This document shows, piece after piece, positions 42,252 through 50,831 of a stretch of DNA of 64,000 bases. This stretch comes from Bacteroidota bacterium (GTDB lineage: Bacteria; Bacteroidota; Bacteroidia; NS11-12g; UBA955): assembly GCA_030682255.1 (NCBI GenBank), contig JAUXOK010000028.1, forward strand, positions 372,001 to 436,000. Reading direction: 5' to 3'. Each line of letters begins with the position of its first letter. The stretch's first letter is position 1. The notes under the pieces were generated by a model. It was not told where the DNA came from. It did not search any database and worked only from the letters and a program-made list of their open reading frames with translations. A program made the translations under genes and the position numbers.

Positions 42252-44677
42252 TATGGCCATTTGTTTGTAACCTTATCATACGTTTCGATAGTAAATTTAA
42301 ATTGAGGCAAATAATTGTATAAATTACTTTTTGCACCTACTACGAATACTCCGATTTTAATTCTCTCATTCCATAAACGAATAACTTTTTCTATTCCAAC
42401 AAATCCTTCAAAATAAGTTAAATTTCGTTCGTGAGTATATAAAAAACCACCCCCTGCAACTTCAATAATATTCAGTTTTTTTAGGATTGGAATTTTATTA
42501 ATAATAGCGCCATTAAACCGATGAAAATAATGAGCTTCGTAAAACCTTTTTAAAGTGCTATAAGAAGTATCAATACCTTGAAATGAATATAATGGATTGC
42601 TGAAAAATATGGGACCAGCCCTTCTTTGGAATTTAAAATCAACAATTCTTAAATCCTTACTTGTTAAAAATTCTCCACTAACAACCCGAAATTTACTATT
42701 GCCAACTAATCCAACTTTAACATCTTGTTCCAATCCAAATTCTAAGTAATCAAAATCTACCACACTACCTAATACAGGCAATCCTTTCTTATACCGCATA
42801 AATATTTCTGGCCATTTGGAACCAAGTATTAGTTTTTGATAAGGCTCTCTGATATATTTTTGGAAAGGAACATATCCAACATATAAATTAAAATACAATG
42901 CTTGATAAAAACTAAAATCAATAATCTGACTATTGCCACCCCAAAGACTATCACCTCTTGAATCAAAGTTTAAACCGCTAACAGACCGCCTATTTGAATA
43001 CTCACCACCAGTTCCTAAATACAAACCATTTAATAATTCTTTCCGGTGATAAAAAGACACAAAATCATGAATGTAAAAATTCGAACGTGCAAACAACCTT
43101 ACCCAAGATTCAAAACCATTGATAATTCCAAAATCACTCCCTAATCTTATTGAATAAGAAGCTCTTTTGAAAGGATTATATAATCTACTAATATTTACAT
43201 TGCCTTTTAAATCGTTATTAAGAGTTCCATAATTCGCTCTTACAAAAACATTAAAATCTTTTTTATTTTTATACTCTTTGCTATAATTTACCCAATAATC
43301 AAAACGTGGACCCGCAATGTAAAACGGTAGATATGAAAAAATTAAGGGTTTAAAAAACCATGTTCTTTCTACGCTTCTTTTATAATTTCCTTGACCAAAA
43401 AAAAATAGTTTTTTAAAGGTTAAACGATTATAAATCCTGTCGACAGAATCTCTCCATTCTTTTTGATTAATAATGGCTTCAATGCTATCATTTTTCCTAA
43501 TAAAGGCTATTTCCTCTGTTGAAAAAGGCGATTTTCTTAATTGCGTCCAATATGATGAATCTCTCTCATAAGCCTCTTGTTCGGTTTTACTAATTTCATT
43601 CCCGAAAAATTTCTTATTTACGGTCAAATCAAACAAATAATTTGAATAAAAAACTTCTGTAACACCACTTTTGATATTTTTCACTGCTTTAGATTGATAA
43701 TTAAATTTCATATATTCCAAACAACTTCTTCCCGAATCTAATTGATAGGTTTGTTCCACTTCAAAAAAATCATATTCTGTCATGTGATATTTTGGCATAG
43801 TTAATTTAAGCGACTTGATTGCCCAAAGACTGTCTACAATTGTTATTTCACCTTGAAAGAGAGCATTGCCCAACAAAGATGGACTAACCTTTATCCGATA
43901 GTACTTAAAATTTGAATCTGTGTATGTTTGCAGTAATTTAAATTTATAAGCAAACAATCCACTGTTAGAAATTGGAGACAGCAATGGCATTTCACTTAAT
44001 GCAGGCACATCGATTAAATTTTTATAAAAATTAAAATCCCCATCCGTATGCGTTAAGAAAAACAAGCCTTCAATTGAACCTATTTTTTTGACACCATTTC
44101 TAATTTCTTTTATTTTATTAGGAGATGACTGATAAACTTTTAAATTGATTTCAGCAATGTTAAATGATTTCGATTTAAGAGAATCGTTTTTGGCAATTTT
44201 CTTTGAATTTATAATTTCAGCGGATTCAACAGCTTTGATATATGCTTCAGAGGAAAAAGCAGCTTGATATAAATATTTGTATTTATTGTTAATTACATTT
44301 TTTATAACTTCTTCTGAATTGTCAATTTTTTTAACACTTATTTTAACCCCTGAAAACTCTGCTTCTTCTTGTTCAAGAATAACATTATACTTCAAGTTAA
44401 TAGACTTACTATTTACTATGACAGGTAATTTGACTGTTTTATAACCTAAAAACGAAAAGACCAAAGTATAAGAACCTTCATCTAGCTTTAACTGATAGCC
44501 TCCTTTGATATCTGTAGTAGTACCAAAATTGGGCATTTCTTCAATTGAAACACTTACATAAGCTATTGGTTCGTTAGCGGAATTTAACACTTTACCTTCA
44601 ACTAAATGTCTTTGAGCATTTATATTTAAATAGAAACTCAAAAAAATAATACCAAAGGTTAATTTCAAAAATCGCAT
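42248..44677 (-). CDS. DUF5686-type outer-membrane protein with carboxypeptidase-like regulatory domain
   Basis: About 809 residues from the ATG at 44677 (an ATG at 44692 would add 5). Signal peptide 1-22 (INAQ). Residues about 25-110 are a CarboxypepD_reg-like Ig domain (VEGKVLNSANEPIAYVSVSIEE ... YTLVFSFLGYKTV). The rest is DUF5686: a periplasmic part with ISVKKIDNSEEVIKNVINNKYKY and a barrel with many aromatic strands, ending FKFTIETYDKVTNKWPY. Such proteins resemble TonB-receptor relatives without plug; their role is not known. A -7 box TAAATTTG lies at 44708-44701 (minus). Confidence 0.82.
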   Translation of the reverse strand: MRFLKLTFGIIFLSFYLNINAQRHLVEGKVLNSANEPIAYVSVSIEEMPNFGTTTDIKGGYQLKLDEGSYTLVFSFLGYKTVKLPVIVNSKSINLKYNVILEQEEAEFSGVKISVKKIDNSEEVIKNVINNKYKYLYQAAFSSEAYIKAVESAEIINSKKIAKNDSLKSKSFNIAEINLKVYQSSPNKIKEIRNGVKKIGSIEGLFFLTHTDGDFNFYKNLIDVPALSEMPLLSPISNSGLFAYKFKLLQTYTDSNFKYYRIKVSPSLLGNALFQGEITIVDSLWAIKSLKLTMPKYHMTEYDFFEVEQTYQLDSGRSCLEYMKFNYQSKAVKNIKSGVTEVFYSNYLFDLTVNKKFFGNEISKTEQEAYERDSSYWTQLRKSPFSTEEIAFIRKNDSIEAIINQKEWRDSVDRIYNRLTFKKLFFFGQGNYKRSVERTWFFKPLIFSYLPFYIAGPRFDYWVNYSKEYKNKKDFNVFVRANYGTLNNDLKGNVNISRLYNPFKRASYSIRLGSDFGIINGFESWVRLFARSNFYIHDFVSFYHRKELLNGLYLGTGGEYSNRRSVSGLNFDSRGDSLWGGNSQIIDFSFYQALYFNLYVGYVPFQKYIREPYQKLILGSKWPEIFMRYKKGLPVLGSVVDFDYLEFGLEQDVKVGLVGNSKFRVVSGEFLTSKDLRIVDFKFQRRAGPIFFSNPLYSFQGIDTSYSTLKRFYEAHYFHRFNGAIINKIPILKKLNIIEVAGGGFLYTHERNLTYFEGFVGIEKVIRLWNERIKIGVFVVGAKSNLYNYLPQFKFTIETYDKVTNKWPY

Positions 44678-44700
44678 GTTAATTAGAACCATTTAAGAAA

Positions 44701-44708
44701 CAAATTTA
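44701..44708 (-). promoter_or_regulatory. -7 box TAAATTTG of the DUF5686 gene
   Basis: TAAATTTG on the minus strand, 8 nt before the upstream ATG and 23 nt before the ATG preferred here. Confidence 0.4.
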
Positions 44709-44750
44709 ATAATAAGACCATCAGAATTAACATCAAATGGCATTAAAACC

Positions 44751-45143
44751 CTAAAGATTCGATGAAATTAATTTCGCAATTTCAGCAAATTCTTTGGGAG
44801 TAAAAACTTTTCTTGTAGAGGAGAAATTTAAATCCCCTACCTCATTCATTGGAACTAAATGAATATGAGCATGAGGTACTTCTAAACCAATAACAGCTGT
44901 ACCAATCTTTAAACAAGGTATAGACTTTTTTATGGCTAAAGCAATTTTTTTAGAATACAAATGAAAATCAGAAAATTGATCATTATTCATATCAAAAATA
45001 TAATCAACTTCAAATTTAGGAACAATTAATGTATGTCCTTTGGCAATTGGATTAACATCTAAAAACGCTATAAAATCATCATTTTCATGAATTTTGTGGC
45101 ATGGTATTTCTCCTGATATTATTTTTGAGAAAATTGTTGACAT
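44751..45143 (-). CDS. HIT-family nucleotide hydrolase
   Basis: 130-residue cytosolic protein of the histidine triad (Hint) family, which hydrolyses nucleoside phosphoramidates and similar compounds. The triad is HAHIHLVP (H91, H93, H95); the N-terminal IFSKIISGEIPCHKIHEND is the usual Hint opening. It lies 3 nt after greA, so both are read from one mRNA. Confidence 0.93.
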   Translation of the reverse strand: MSTIFSKIISGEIPCHKIHENDDFIAFLDVNPIAKGHTLIVPKFEVDYIFDMNNDQFSDFHLYSKKIALAIKKSIPCLKIGTAVIGLEVPHAHIHLVPMNEVGDLNFSSTRKVFTPKEFAEIAKLISSNL

Positions 45144-45146
45144 TAG

Positions 45147-45620
45147 TTAAAGAGAAATAGACAATATTTCAAGTTTCACTTTACCTGCTGGCACTTCAAT
45201 TTCCACAATATCTCCTTTAGATTTGCCAATTAATCCTGCCCCAATTGCTGATTTACTCGAAATTTTACCTAATTTCATATCTGCTTCTTTTTCAGAAACT
45301 ATCATATAAACCATCTCTCTATTCGCGTTTATATTTCTAACTTGAACTTTACTCAATAAATTAACTTTATTAATATCCAACTTTGTTTCATCAATAACCC
45401 TAGCCATGGCAAACATCGTTTCTAACTGTGATATTTTAGCTTCTAGCAAACCTTGAGCCTCTTTAGCTGCATCATACTCAGCATTTTCAGATAAATCCCC
45501 TTTATCTCTTGCTTCGGCTATTTGGGCGCTGATTGCGGGTCTCTTAACTCGTTTTAAATCATCAATTTCTTTTTTGAGGTTATCATAACCGTCTTTAGTT
45601 AAATATACAATGTCTGACAT
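45147..45620 (-). CDS. greA: Transcription elongation factor GreA
   Basis: 157 residues from the ATG at 45620 (10 residues shorter than the longest frame, whose extra part is not GreA-like). It rescues backtracked RNA polymerase by stimulating transcript cleavage. The N-terminal coiled coil carries the acidic tip ARDKGDLSENAEYDAAKEAQ (D and E at the tip present); the C-terminal FKBP-like domain ends SPAIGAGLIGKSKGDIVEI-like (here SKSAIGAGLIGKSKGDIVEIE). A canonical promoter lies at 45678-45708 on the minus strand. Confidence 0.96.
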   Translation of the reverse strand: MSDIVYLTKDGYDNLKKEIDDLKRVKRPAISAQIAEARDKGDLSENAEYDAAKEAQGLLEAKISQLETMFAMARVIDETKLDINKVNLLSKVQVRNINANREMVYMIVSEKEADMKLGKISSKSAIGAGLIGKSKGDIVEIEVPAGKVKLEILSISL

Positions 45621-45640
45621 AATTTTTGTAGTTGGTTTAT

Positions 45641-45676
45641 AAAAAAACAAGTGCTCTCAATATTGAAAGCACTTGT
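45641..45676 (-). terminator. Terminator of the TonB / T9SS / PorV operon
   Basis: ACAAGTGCT (45647-45655) pairs with AGCACTTGT (45668-45676); read leftward the stem is followed by seven T (45647-45641 region). It lies between the PorV-like gene and greA and overlaps the greA transcription start region. Confidence 0.8.
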
Positions 45677-45677
45677 G

Positions 45678-45708
45678 CAAAAGTAAAGCTATTTTTTTAA
45701 TTAATCAA
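45678..45708 (-). promoter_or_regulatory. Canonical promoter TTG-20-TACTTTTG of greA
   Basis: TTG (45708-45706, inside the last codons of the PorV-like gene), 20 nt, TACTTTTG (45685-45678), all on the minus strand. The start site would fall in the first arm of the operon terminator. Confidence 0.6.
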
Positions 45709-46849
45709 GAGCAACCCTAATACCAAATGTATGAGTACCAGAAAATGGTCTTGTAAATCTATATGAATAATCTATTCCAAATCTGCTATTATTTAATCTT
45801 GTTCCATTTGAATCTTTTTTAGACATAGGAATTTGAATAGATGTTCCAACATTTAAACCAGTGTATGCATTATTTCTAGTTTCATAGTTAAACACCCCTT
45901 TTTCGTAATTATAGCCAGCTCTTAATAAAAGTAATTCTTTGTAAGCGTATTCAACTCCAAGAGATGTTTGATTGTACATTGCCACATTATTTGTGAAAGT
46001 AATTGCTGGAGTTAATCTATGCCAATATGAATTTGAATCTTTATCTAATCTAAAATCATAAGCTAAACCGATATTTATTTGCGAAGGCAAAGCTGTTTTA
46101 TCACTTCTTTGCGAAGTTGTTTGTTCATATGATTTTCCATCAATTCGTGATTTAGCGGCTAAACCATCTCCAGTATATCTAACATCAGTCCCTAGATTTT
46201 TAATACTTACTCCAAATCTGATATCGCTACCTCTTGCAGCAGCAGGGTTATTTTCAGGATTTTGATATTTTACTTGAGATTTTTTTCCTCTTACAAATTG
46301 GTCTGCATATTGTAAACCTGCATCAAATGCCATTGCTCCAACCCTAACATCAGGAGTTGATTCACTTGCAATTTTTACATTTAGTCCAGCAGAAATACGT
46401 TCAGAAAAGTTATAAGCATAAGCTAAATTAACATTACTGATTGAAGGACGGTAAGTACCAATTCCACCATCTGGTTGATCAAATGTAGTAATAGGAATCT
46501 GCCCTAAAGCAAATGACATAACACTGATACCTATTACGCCATCCTCACCAACTTTTTGTCCGAAACCAAATGTATTGATATTGATACCAGTTCCACCCAA
46601 CCAAGAGGTTCTACTAAAGGCTATATCTGTGCTAGCAATTCGCCCTAAACCCGCAATATTTAGATAAAAAGATTCAACACCTGAAACTCCAGCAGAGTAT
46701 GAATTACCCATACCACTAGATTTACCCCAACCATTGATTAATAACTGTGTAAAACCATACTGACCTCCTCTTGGTGGACCATCCATATTTTGAGAACTAA
46801 CGCTAAACGAAGTCATTAACAAACTGAGAACTATATATATTTTTTTCAT
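45701..46849 (-). CDS. PorV/PorQ-family outer-membrane protein
   Basis: 382 residues with signal peptide about 1-19 (VSSQ). A FadL-like 14-stranded barrel is suggested by the opening FTQLLINGWGKSSGMGNSYSAGVSGVESFYLNIAGLG, which matches the 'aRaxgMGxAxxAxxxdaxaxxxNPAgla' start of PorV/PorQ proteins, and by later strands (INTFGFGQKVGEDGVIGISVMSF, LLLRAGYNYEKG). PorV binds T9SS cargo during release. As it is adjacent to a T9SS cargo gene, a role in its secretion is likely, but whether it is the genuine general PorV is not certain. Confidence 0.72.
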   Translation of the reverse strand: MKKIYIVLSLLMTSFSVSSQNMDGPPRGGQYGFTQLLINGWGKSSGMGNSYSAGVSGVESFYLNIAGLGRIASTDIAFSRTSWLGGTGININTFGFGQKVGEDGVIGISVMSFALGQIPITTFDQPDGGIGTYRPSISNVNLAYAYNFSERISAGLNVKIASESTPDVRVGAMAFDAGLQYADQFVRGKKSQVKYQNPENNPAAARGSDIRFGVSIKNLGTDVRYTGDGLAAKSRIDGKSYEQTTSQRSDKTALPSQINIGLAYDFRLDKDSNSYWHRLTPAITFTNNVAMYNQTSLGVEYAYKELLLLRAGYNYEKGVFNYETRNNAYTGLNVGTSIQIPMSKKDSNGTRLNNSRFGIDYSYRFTRPFSGTHTFGIRVALD

Positions 46850-46870
46850 TCTATTTTCTTTAAAAGTGGA

Positions 46871-49800
46871 TTAATAAGTATCTAAATCTAATTGACGAAC
46901 AACTCCATACCATTTCAATATTTTTTCACCTAAATCACCACAATCAACATGGATGATATAGAATCCGCTGGCAATAGGTACTCTGTTATTATTTTTCATA
47001 TCCCAATCAGCAAAGGTTTCCAAATCATCTTTTTTAATTCTTCTTACCAAAGTTCCATTCAAAGTATAAATTGAAATAGTAGCTTTAGGCGGCAAGTTAG
47101 TAATTTTAACCCTTGTATCGATAGCACTTGATTCATAACCAGATGCAGCATAATAAGGATTAGGAACAATATTAATAAGATTTACAGATTTTTTACCAGT
47201 TTCCCCATTAATATTATTGTATATGCTCTCCGTATTAAATGTATAAGTAGGTAATTTTGTAGTATCACCATACTCTGTAAACTTCTTAGTAAATGGTTTT
47301 CTCATATTAAGTGTGATATCAACATCTGTTGGTGGCACACCATTATCCATTTTAAACCCTCGCACTGCAAATGCAGGGATTACCCACATGGCTTGAGAGA
47401 AAACCCTTCTTTTGTCTATTGCACTTCCAGAATTAAGGAGTTGCAAATATTCATTTCCTTCATCATAGGTTGGACCTCTGTAATTTCTTGCAGCCATACC
47501 TTGATAACTTCCCATCACATATATAAAATGTTTGCCACCAAAAGAAACATAAGTTCCGTTTGATATTGTGCTTGTAGGATTCCATATCATATCACGACCA
47601 TTGTCTGATGGCACATAAGAATCCTCTCCAAAGATAATATTTAATCTTTCACCCGTTTCCATATTAACAGCATAACCAGGGAAATAACTTCTACCTGTTT
47701 CTGATGCATCAACCTCCCATTTAATAAATTTACCATCTGATGTATTGAAAATTGGCTTTTTTGAGTTAGCTGCTCTTGGACTAAATTTTGAAACTGCACC
47801 TTCTGTCAAAACAGGATCCTCTCCCATTTCTACAACCACACATTTAGTCCATTTTCTAACATCAGATGTTAAAACGATTTTAACACTTGCTAATTCTGAT
47901 AAAGGATTATCTGTTACTCCTGATAAAGAATAACCTGGGTTGTATAAAATTGAACCTGCACCAGCACCAGAAGGTTTAGGGCCTAAGGTTCTGGCAGTTA
48001 ATGCATATGGAGCTATTCTACCATCCCATATTTTTTCATACACTTCATACGGATCATAAGAATCGTTTCCAGTATGATTGGGATCAAAATCTGCATTAAA
48101 ATCATGTGAATATGCATCAAATGTAGATGACAAACCACTTGTTCCAGATCTTATCCAATTGAAAATTGCGTTATCACCATCAACATCTGTTATTGCAGTT
48201 AACCATTGTTTATTTTCATCTGCAAATGTTACGCTATATCCTAAAAATCCATTGGTAGTTTCACCGTAAGGATTTCTACCTGGTGCCGGCACTTGTTGAA
48301 TCTCTACAGCTAGCCCCCAATCTCTTAAACTATTAGCTGTTTTTATTGGCCCACCTATAGAAATTCTACCTTGAACTGTTTCAATTCTAGAAGCGATAGT
48401 CCCTTCAGAATAAACTACTTCATTAGTTGTTAAATTGGTAAGCATCCAATAAGATCCTGCAGAAATTGAATCTTGAAATCTACTATTTGCAGTTCCTCTT
48501 GGATTAACTCTAACATTAAATGGTTCAATAAATTTAAATTCAAATTCTGCTTTTGGAACTAAAAGTGGATCAACTACTTTAATATTTACTGGACCTTTTC
48601 CACCTAAATAAACTGGTTCATCTATTTTATTATTGGCAATAATTGCATCAATAGTTTCTTTAGAAAATTCTATCACCTGACCGCCATTACCTTGACCTTG
48701 AATTTGTTTTAAAATTGGTCCATCACCATAAGATGCTTGTTGATTACTTCCACCAGACTCAGGAGAAGTCTTGCGTGGGTAGCCAGAGAATCTTACAGTA
48801 CTTCTACTAGGTAAAAATTGAACTGGCTCTAATTTATTAGGGTCATTTGACGGATAGCCATAAGCTAACAACAAATAATAATATGTTTTAAAGTTAACCA
48901 ACGTTTTGTCTGACCCTGCAGCAAAGGCATCTTCTTTGATACTAATTGTTCTTCTAACACCCTCGTTAGCACCATCTACTTTTAGTTTAGGAACTAATGC
49001 TGAAACATCAGCGTCATATTCTAAATTAATCATATTTGTAATATCATCTTTGGCATCACATTGAAATACTAATCTAGCTCTTTCAATATTTTCTAATTCA
49101 CTGTTAGAAACTGTTCCATCTTTTAATTGATATAACATGTAACCTTGGAATTTATATTCTATTACTTGATTTAATTCATTTTTAACATCTTCAAAATAAG
49201 CTTCAGTTTTATCAGAATTCATCATTTTAACAACTAACTCATTTTCCAATTCTTGAAGTTCAACAACTGGTGGCTCAGGACCGCTTACTAAATTAAATTT
49301 ATTGTTAAATAGTTTTTGAGCTTTATCACTTGCCAATTTTAATAACCCTAATGAACCCGTTGCTCCACCTGAAGTAGCTCTTGCCCAAACTACCCCTACT
49401 GTTACATAGTTAACCGCCCCATTTAACAATGTAAATGGACCAGCTGATTGCAAGAAACGTCTATCTGCGGGTTGGTTACCAGCACTTTTTTCAGTCCATC
49501 TTGGCAAATTAGCAGTAGCAGGATTAGTTCCATCATCAAACATATACTTAGTACAAATAGACCCATTAACGCCATTGCCACCAAATTTCATACAAACGCC
49601 ATTCATCCAATTTCCTTGAATTAAATTATAAAAATCAATCGCATTATTTGGATTTCCATTTACAGGATTGAAGTTATTATCATAATAAACAAAAGCTCCC
49701 ATCCCTAATTGGTTTCCAGCAGAATCTAATGGCCCTTCAAAAAAGTCAACACCAATACTTGGAGGATTTAAACCATAACCTAAAACACCTTCATCATTAT

Positions 49801-50794
49801 CATCCCCATTATAGCAATATCCTAAACTTCTTCCAACATCACAACCTACATAATCATCTGCATAATTTCCTAAATCAGCATCTACCCATTGACCAAAATA
49901 TGTTTTATCTAAAGCTTCAAAACCTCTGTTAACAACTTTCGATCTATAAAAGGTCATGTTATTAACTTCATCATTGGTTTGAAAAGCAAAAGCAGTTGTT
50001 TGAATTTCAAGTCCTATTGGAATACCACCTGTTTCAGAATGCACATTACCTCTATCATTGTATACAAACCAAATCATTTGATCTGGTTGGTCTTTTGGTA
50101 AATTTTTATCATTATCTCTTGTTGGATCTAAAATTGGATAATCACCTTGAGTGGGGTCGTAAAATCCATTTTGATCTAAATCAAAAAATGGCGCTAAATC
50201 TGTTGTTTGACCAGTTGCAAATGGAACATTTGGGTTTCCATAAGCTGGCCACTCTAAGATTCCTTTAGCAATATCAGTGTTACCTGAATTTTGTTGTCTT
50301 AACAATTCTTCTCTAGTTACTTTAAACATTCTATCCCAAGATTCGCATCTTGATGCATCTGTACTCACATTATTTACATCCAAGGTGCCCGGCCAAAAAT
50401 CATTACCCCTTTGTCTGTATGTCATAGCTGCCATACGAAGGTTGCCGTCTCCTCTTCCAAGACCACCAATCCATAGTGCTCCAGCAAACAAGGAATGTTT
50501 TCTTATACTATTAGCATCTGATACTTTTGGTATTTCATATTTAGGGTTATTTAAATCCCACCACATATCACCTCCATTTAGAATTCTAGTTCTAACATTG
50601 TTGATATCTAAATCCGCACTTTGAGATGCAGCTTTACAATTATTGGCAAACTCAGCAAAACCATTGCCTCTGCCTTGAGTTGAGCCTCCGTTTCCTCTAT
50701 TAGGATTAAAGTTTTTGATCTCAGCACCAAAAATGGTATGAGTTATTAAAACTATCACTAATAGAAGATTGAATTTGTTAAAAACACTTTTCAT
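46871..50794 (-). CDS. Very large secreted protein with T9SS sorting domain
   Basis: About 1307 residues from the ATG at 50794 (signal peptide MKSVFNKFNLLLVIVLITHT to AEI). An ATG at 50818 would place 8 extra residues before it. The N-terminal region NNCKAASQSADLDINNVRTR and ILNGGDMWWDLNNPKYEIPK is typical of a family of giant Bacteroidota secreted proteins encoded beside TonB receptors. The end (about 1215-1307) is a T9SS-like tail with VPNPYYAAS, IYTLNGTLVRRIKKDDLETFA and ASGFYIIHVDCGDLGEKI. No enzyme motif recognised. It is the middle gene of a three-gene operon (13-37 nt spacing). Confidence 0.8.
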   Translation of the reverse strand: MKSVFNKFNLLLVIVLITHTIFGAEIKNFNPNRGNGGSTQGRGNGFAEFANNCKAASQSADLDINNVRTRILNGGDMWWDLNNPKYEIPKVSDANSIRKHSLFAGALWIGGLGRGDGNLRMAAMTYRQRGNDFWPGTLDVNNVSTDASRCESWDRMFKVTREELLRQQNSGNTDIAKGILEWPAYGNPNVPFATGQTTDLAPFFDLDQNGFYDPTQGDYPILDPTRDNDKNLPKDQPDQMIWFVYNDRGNVHSETGGIPIGLEIQTTAFAFQTNDEVNNMTFYRSKVVNRGFEALDKTYFGQWVDADLGNYADDYVGCDVGRSLGYCYNGDDNDEGVLGYGLNPPSIGVDFFEGPLDSAGNQLGMGAFVYYDNNFNPVNGNPNNAIDFYNLIQGNWMNGVCMKFGGNGVNGSICTKYMFDDGTNPATANLPRWTEKSAGNQPADRRFLQSAGPFTLLNGAVNYVTVGVVWARATSGGATGSLGLLKLASDKAQKLFNNKFNLVSGPEPPVVELQELENELVVKMMNSDKTEAYFEDVKNELNQVIEYKFQGYMLYQLKDGTVSNSELENIERARLVFQCDAKDDITNMINLEYDADVSALVPKLKVDGANEGVRRTISIKEDAFAAGSDKTLVNFKTYYYLLLAYGYPSNDPNKLEPVQFLPSRSTVRFSGYPRKTSPESGGSNQQASYGDGPILKQIQGQGNGGQVIEFSKETIDAIIANNKIDEPVYLGGKGPVNIKVVDPLLVPKAEFEFKFIEPFNVRVNPRGTANSRFQDSISAGSYWMLTNLTTNEVVYSEGTIASRIETVQGRISIGGPIKTANSLRDWGLAVEIQQVPAPGRNPYGETTNGFLGYSVTFADENKQWLTAITDVDGDNAIFNWIRSGTSGLSSTFDAYSHDFNADFDPNHTGNDSYDPYEVYEKIWDGRIAPYALTARTLGPKPSGAGAGSILYNPGYSLSGVTDNPLSELASVKIVLTSDVRKWTKCVVVEMGEDPVLTEGAVSKFSPRAANSKKPIFNTSDGKFIKWEVDASETGRSYFPGYAVNMETGERLNIIFGEDSYVPSDNGRDMIWNPTSTISNGTYVSFGGKHFIYVMGSYQGMAARNYRGPTYDEGNEYLQLLNSGSAIDKRRVFSQAMWVIPAFAVRGFKMDNGVPPTDVDITLNMRKPFTKKFTEYGDTTKLPTYTFNTESIYNNINGETGKKSVNLINIVPNPYYAASGYESSAIDTRVKITNLPPKATISIYTLNGTLVRRIKKDDLETFADWDMKNNNRVPIASGFYIIHVDCGDLGEKILKWYGVVRQLDLDTY

Positions 50795-50831
50795 AATTAT
50801 ATTAAATTTATTGTACATTGATATTTATTGA

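Noticed and set aside
49729-50624. Three plus-strand frames of 67-115 codons inside the giant T9SS cargo gene
   Set aside because: Their composition (His-, Leu- and Asn-rich strings) is that of antisense shadows, without start signals or protein features.
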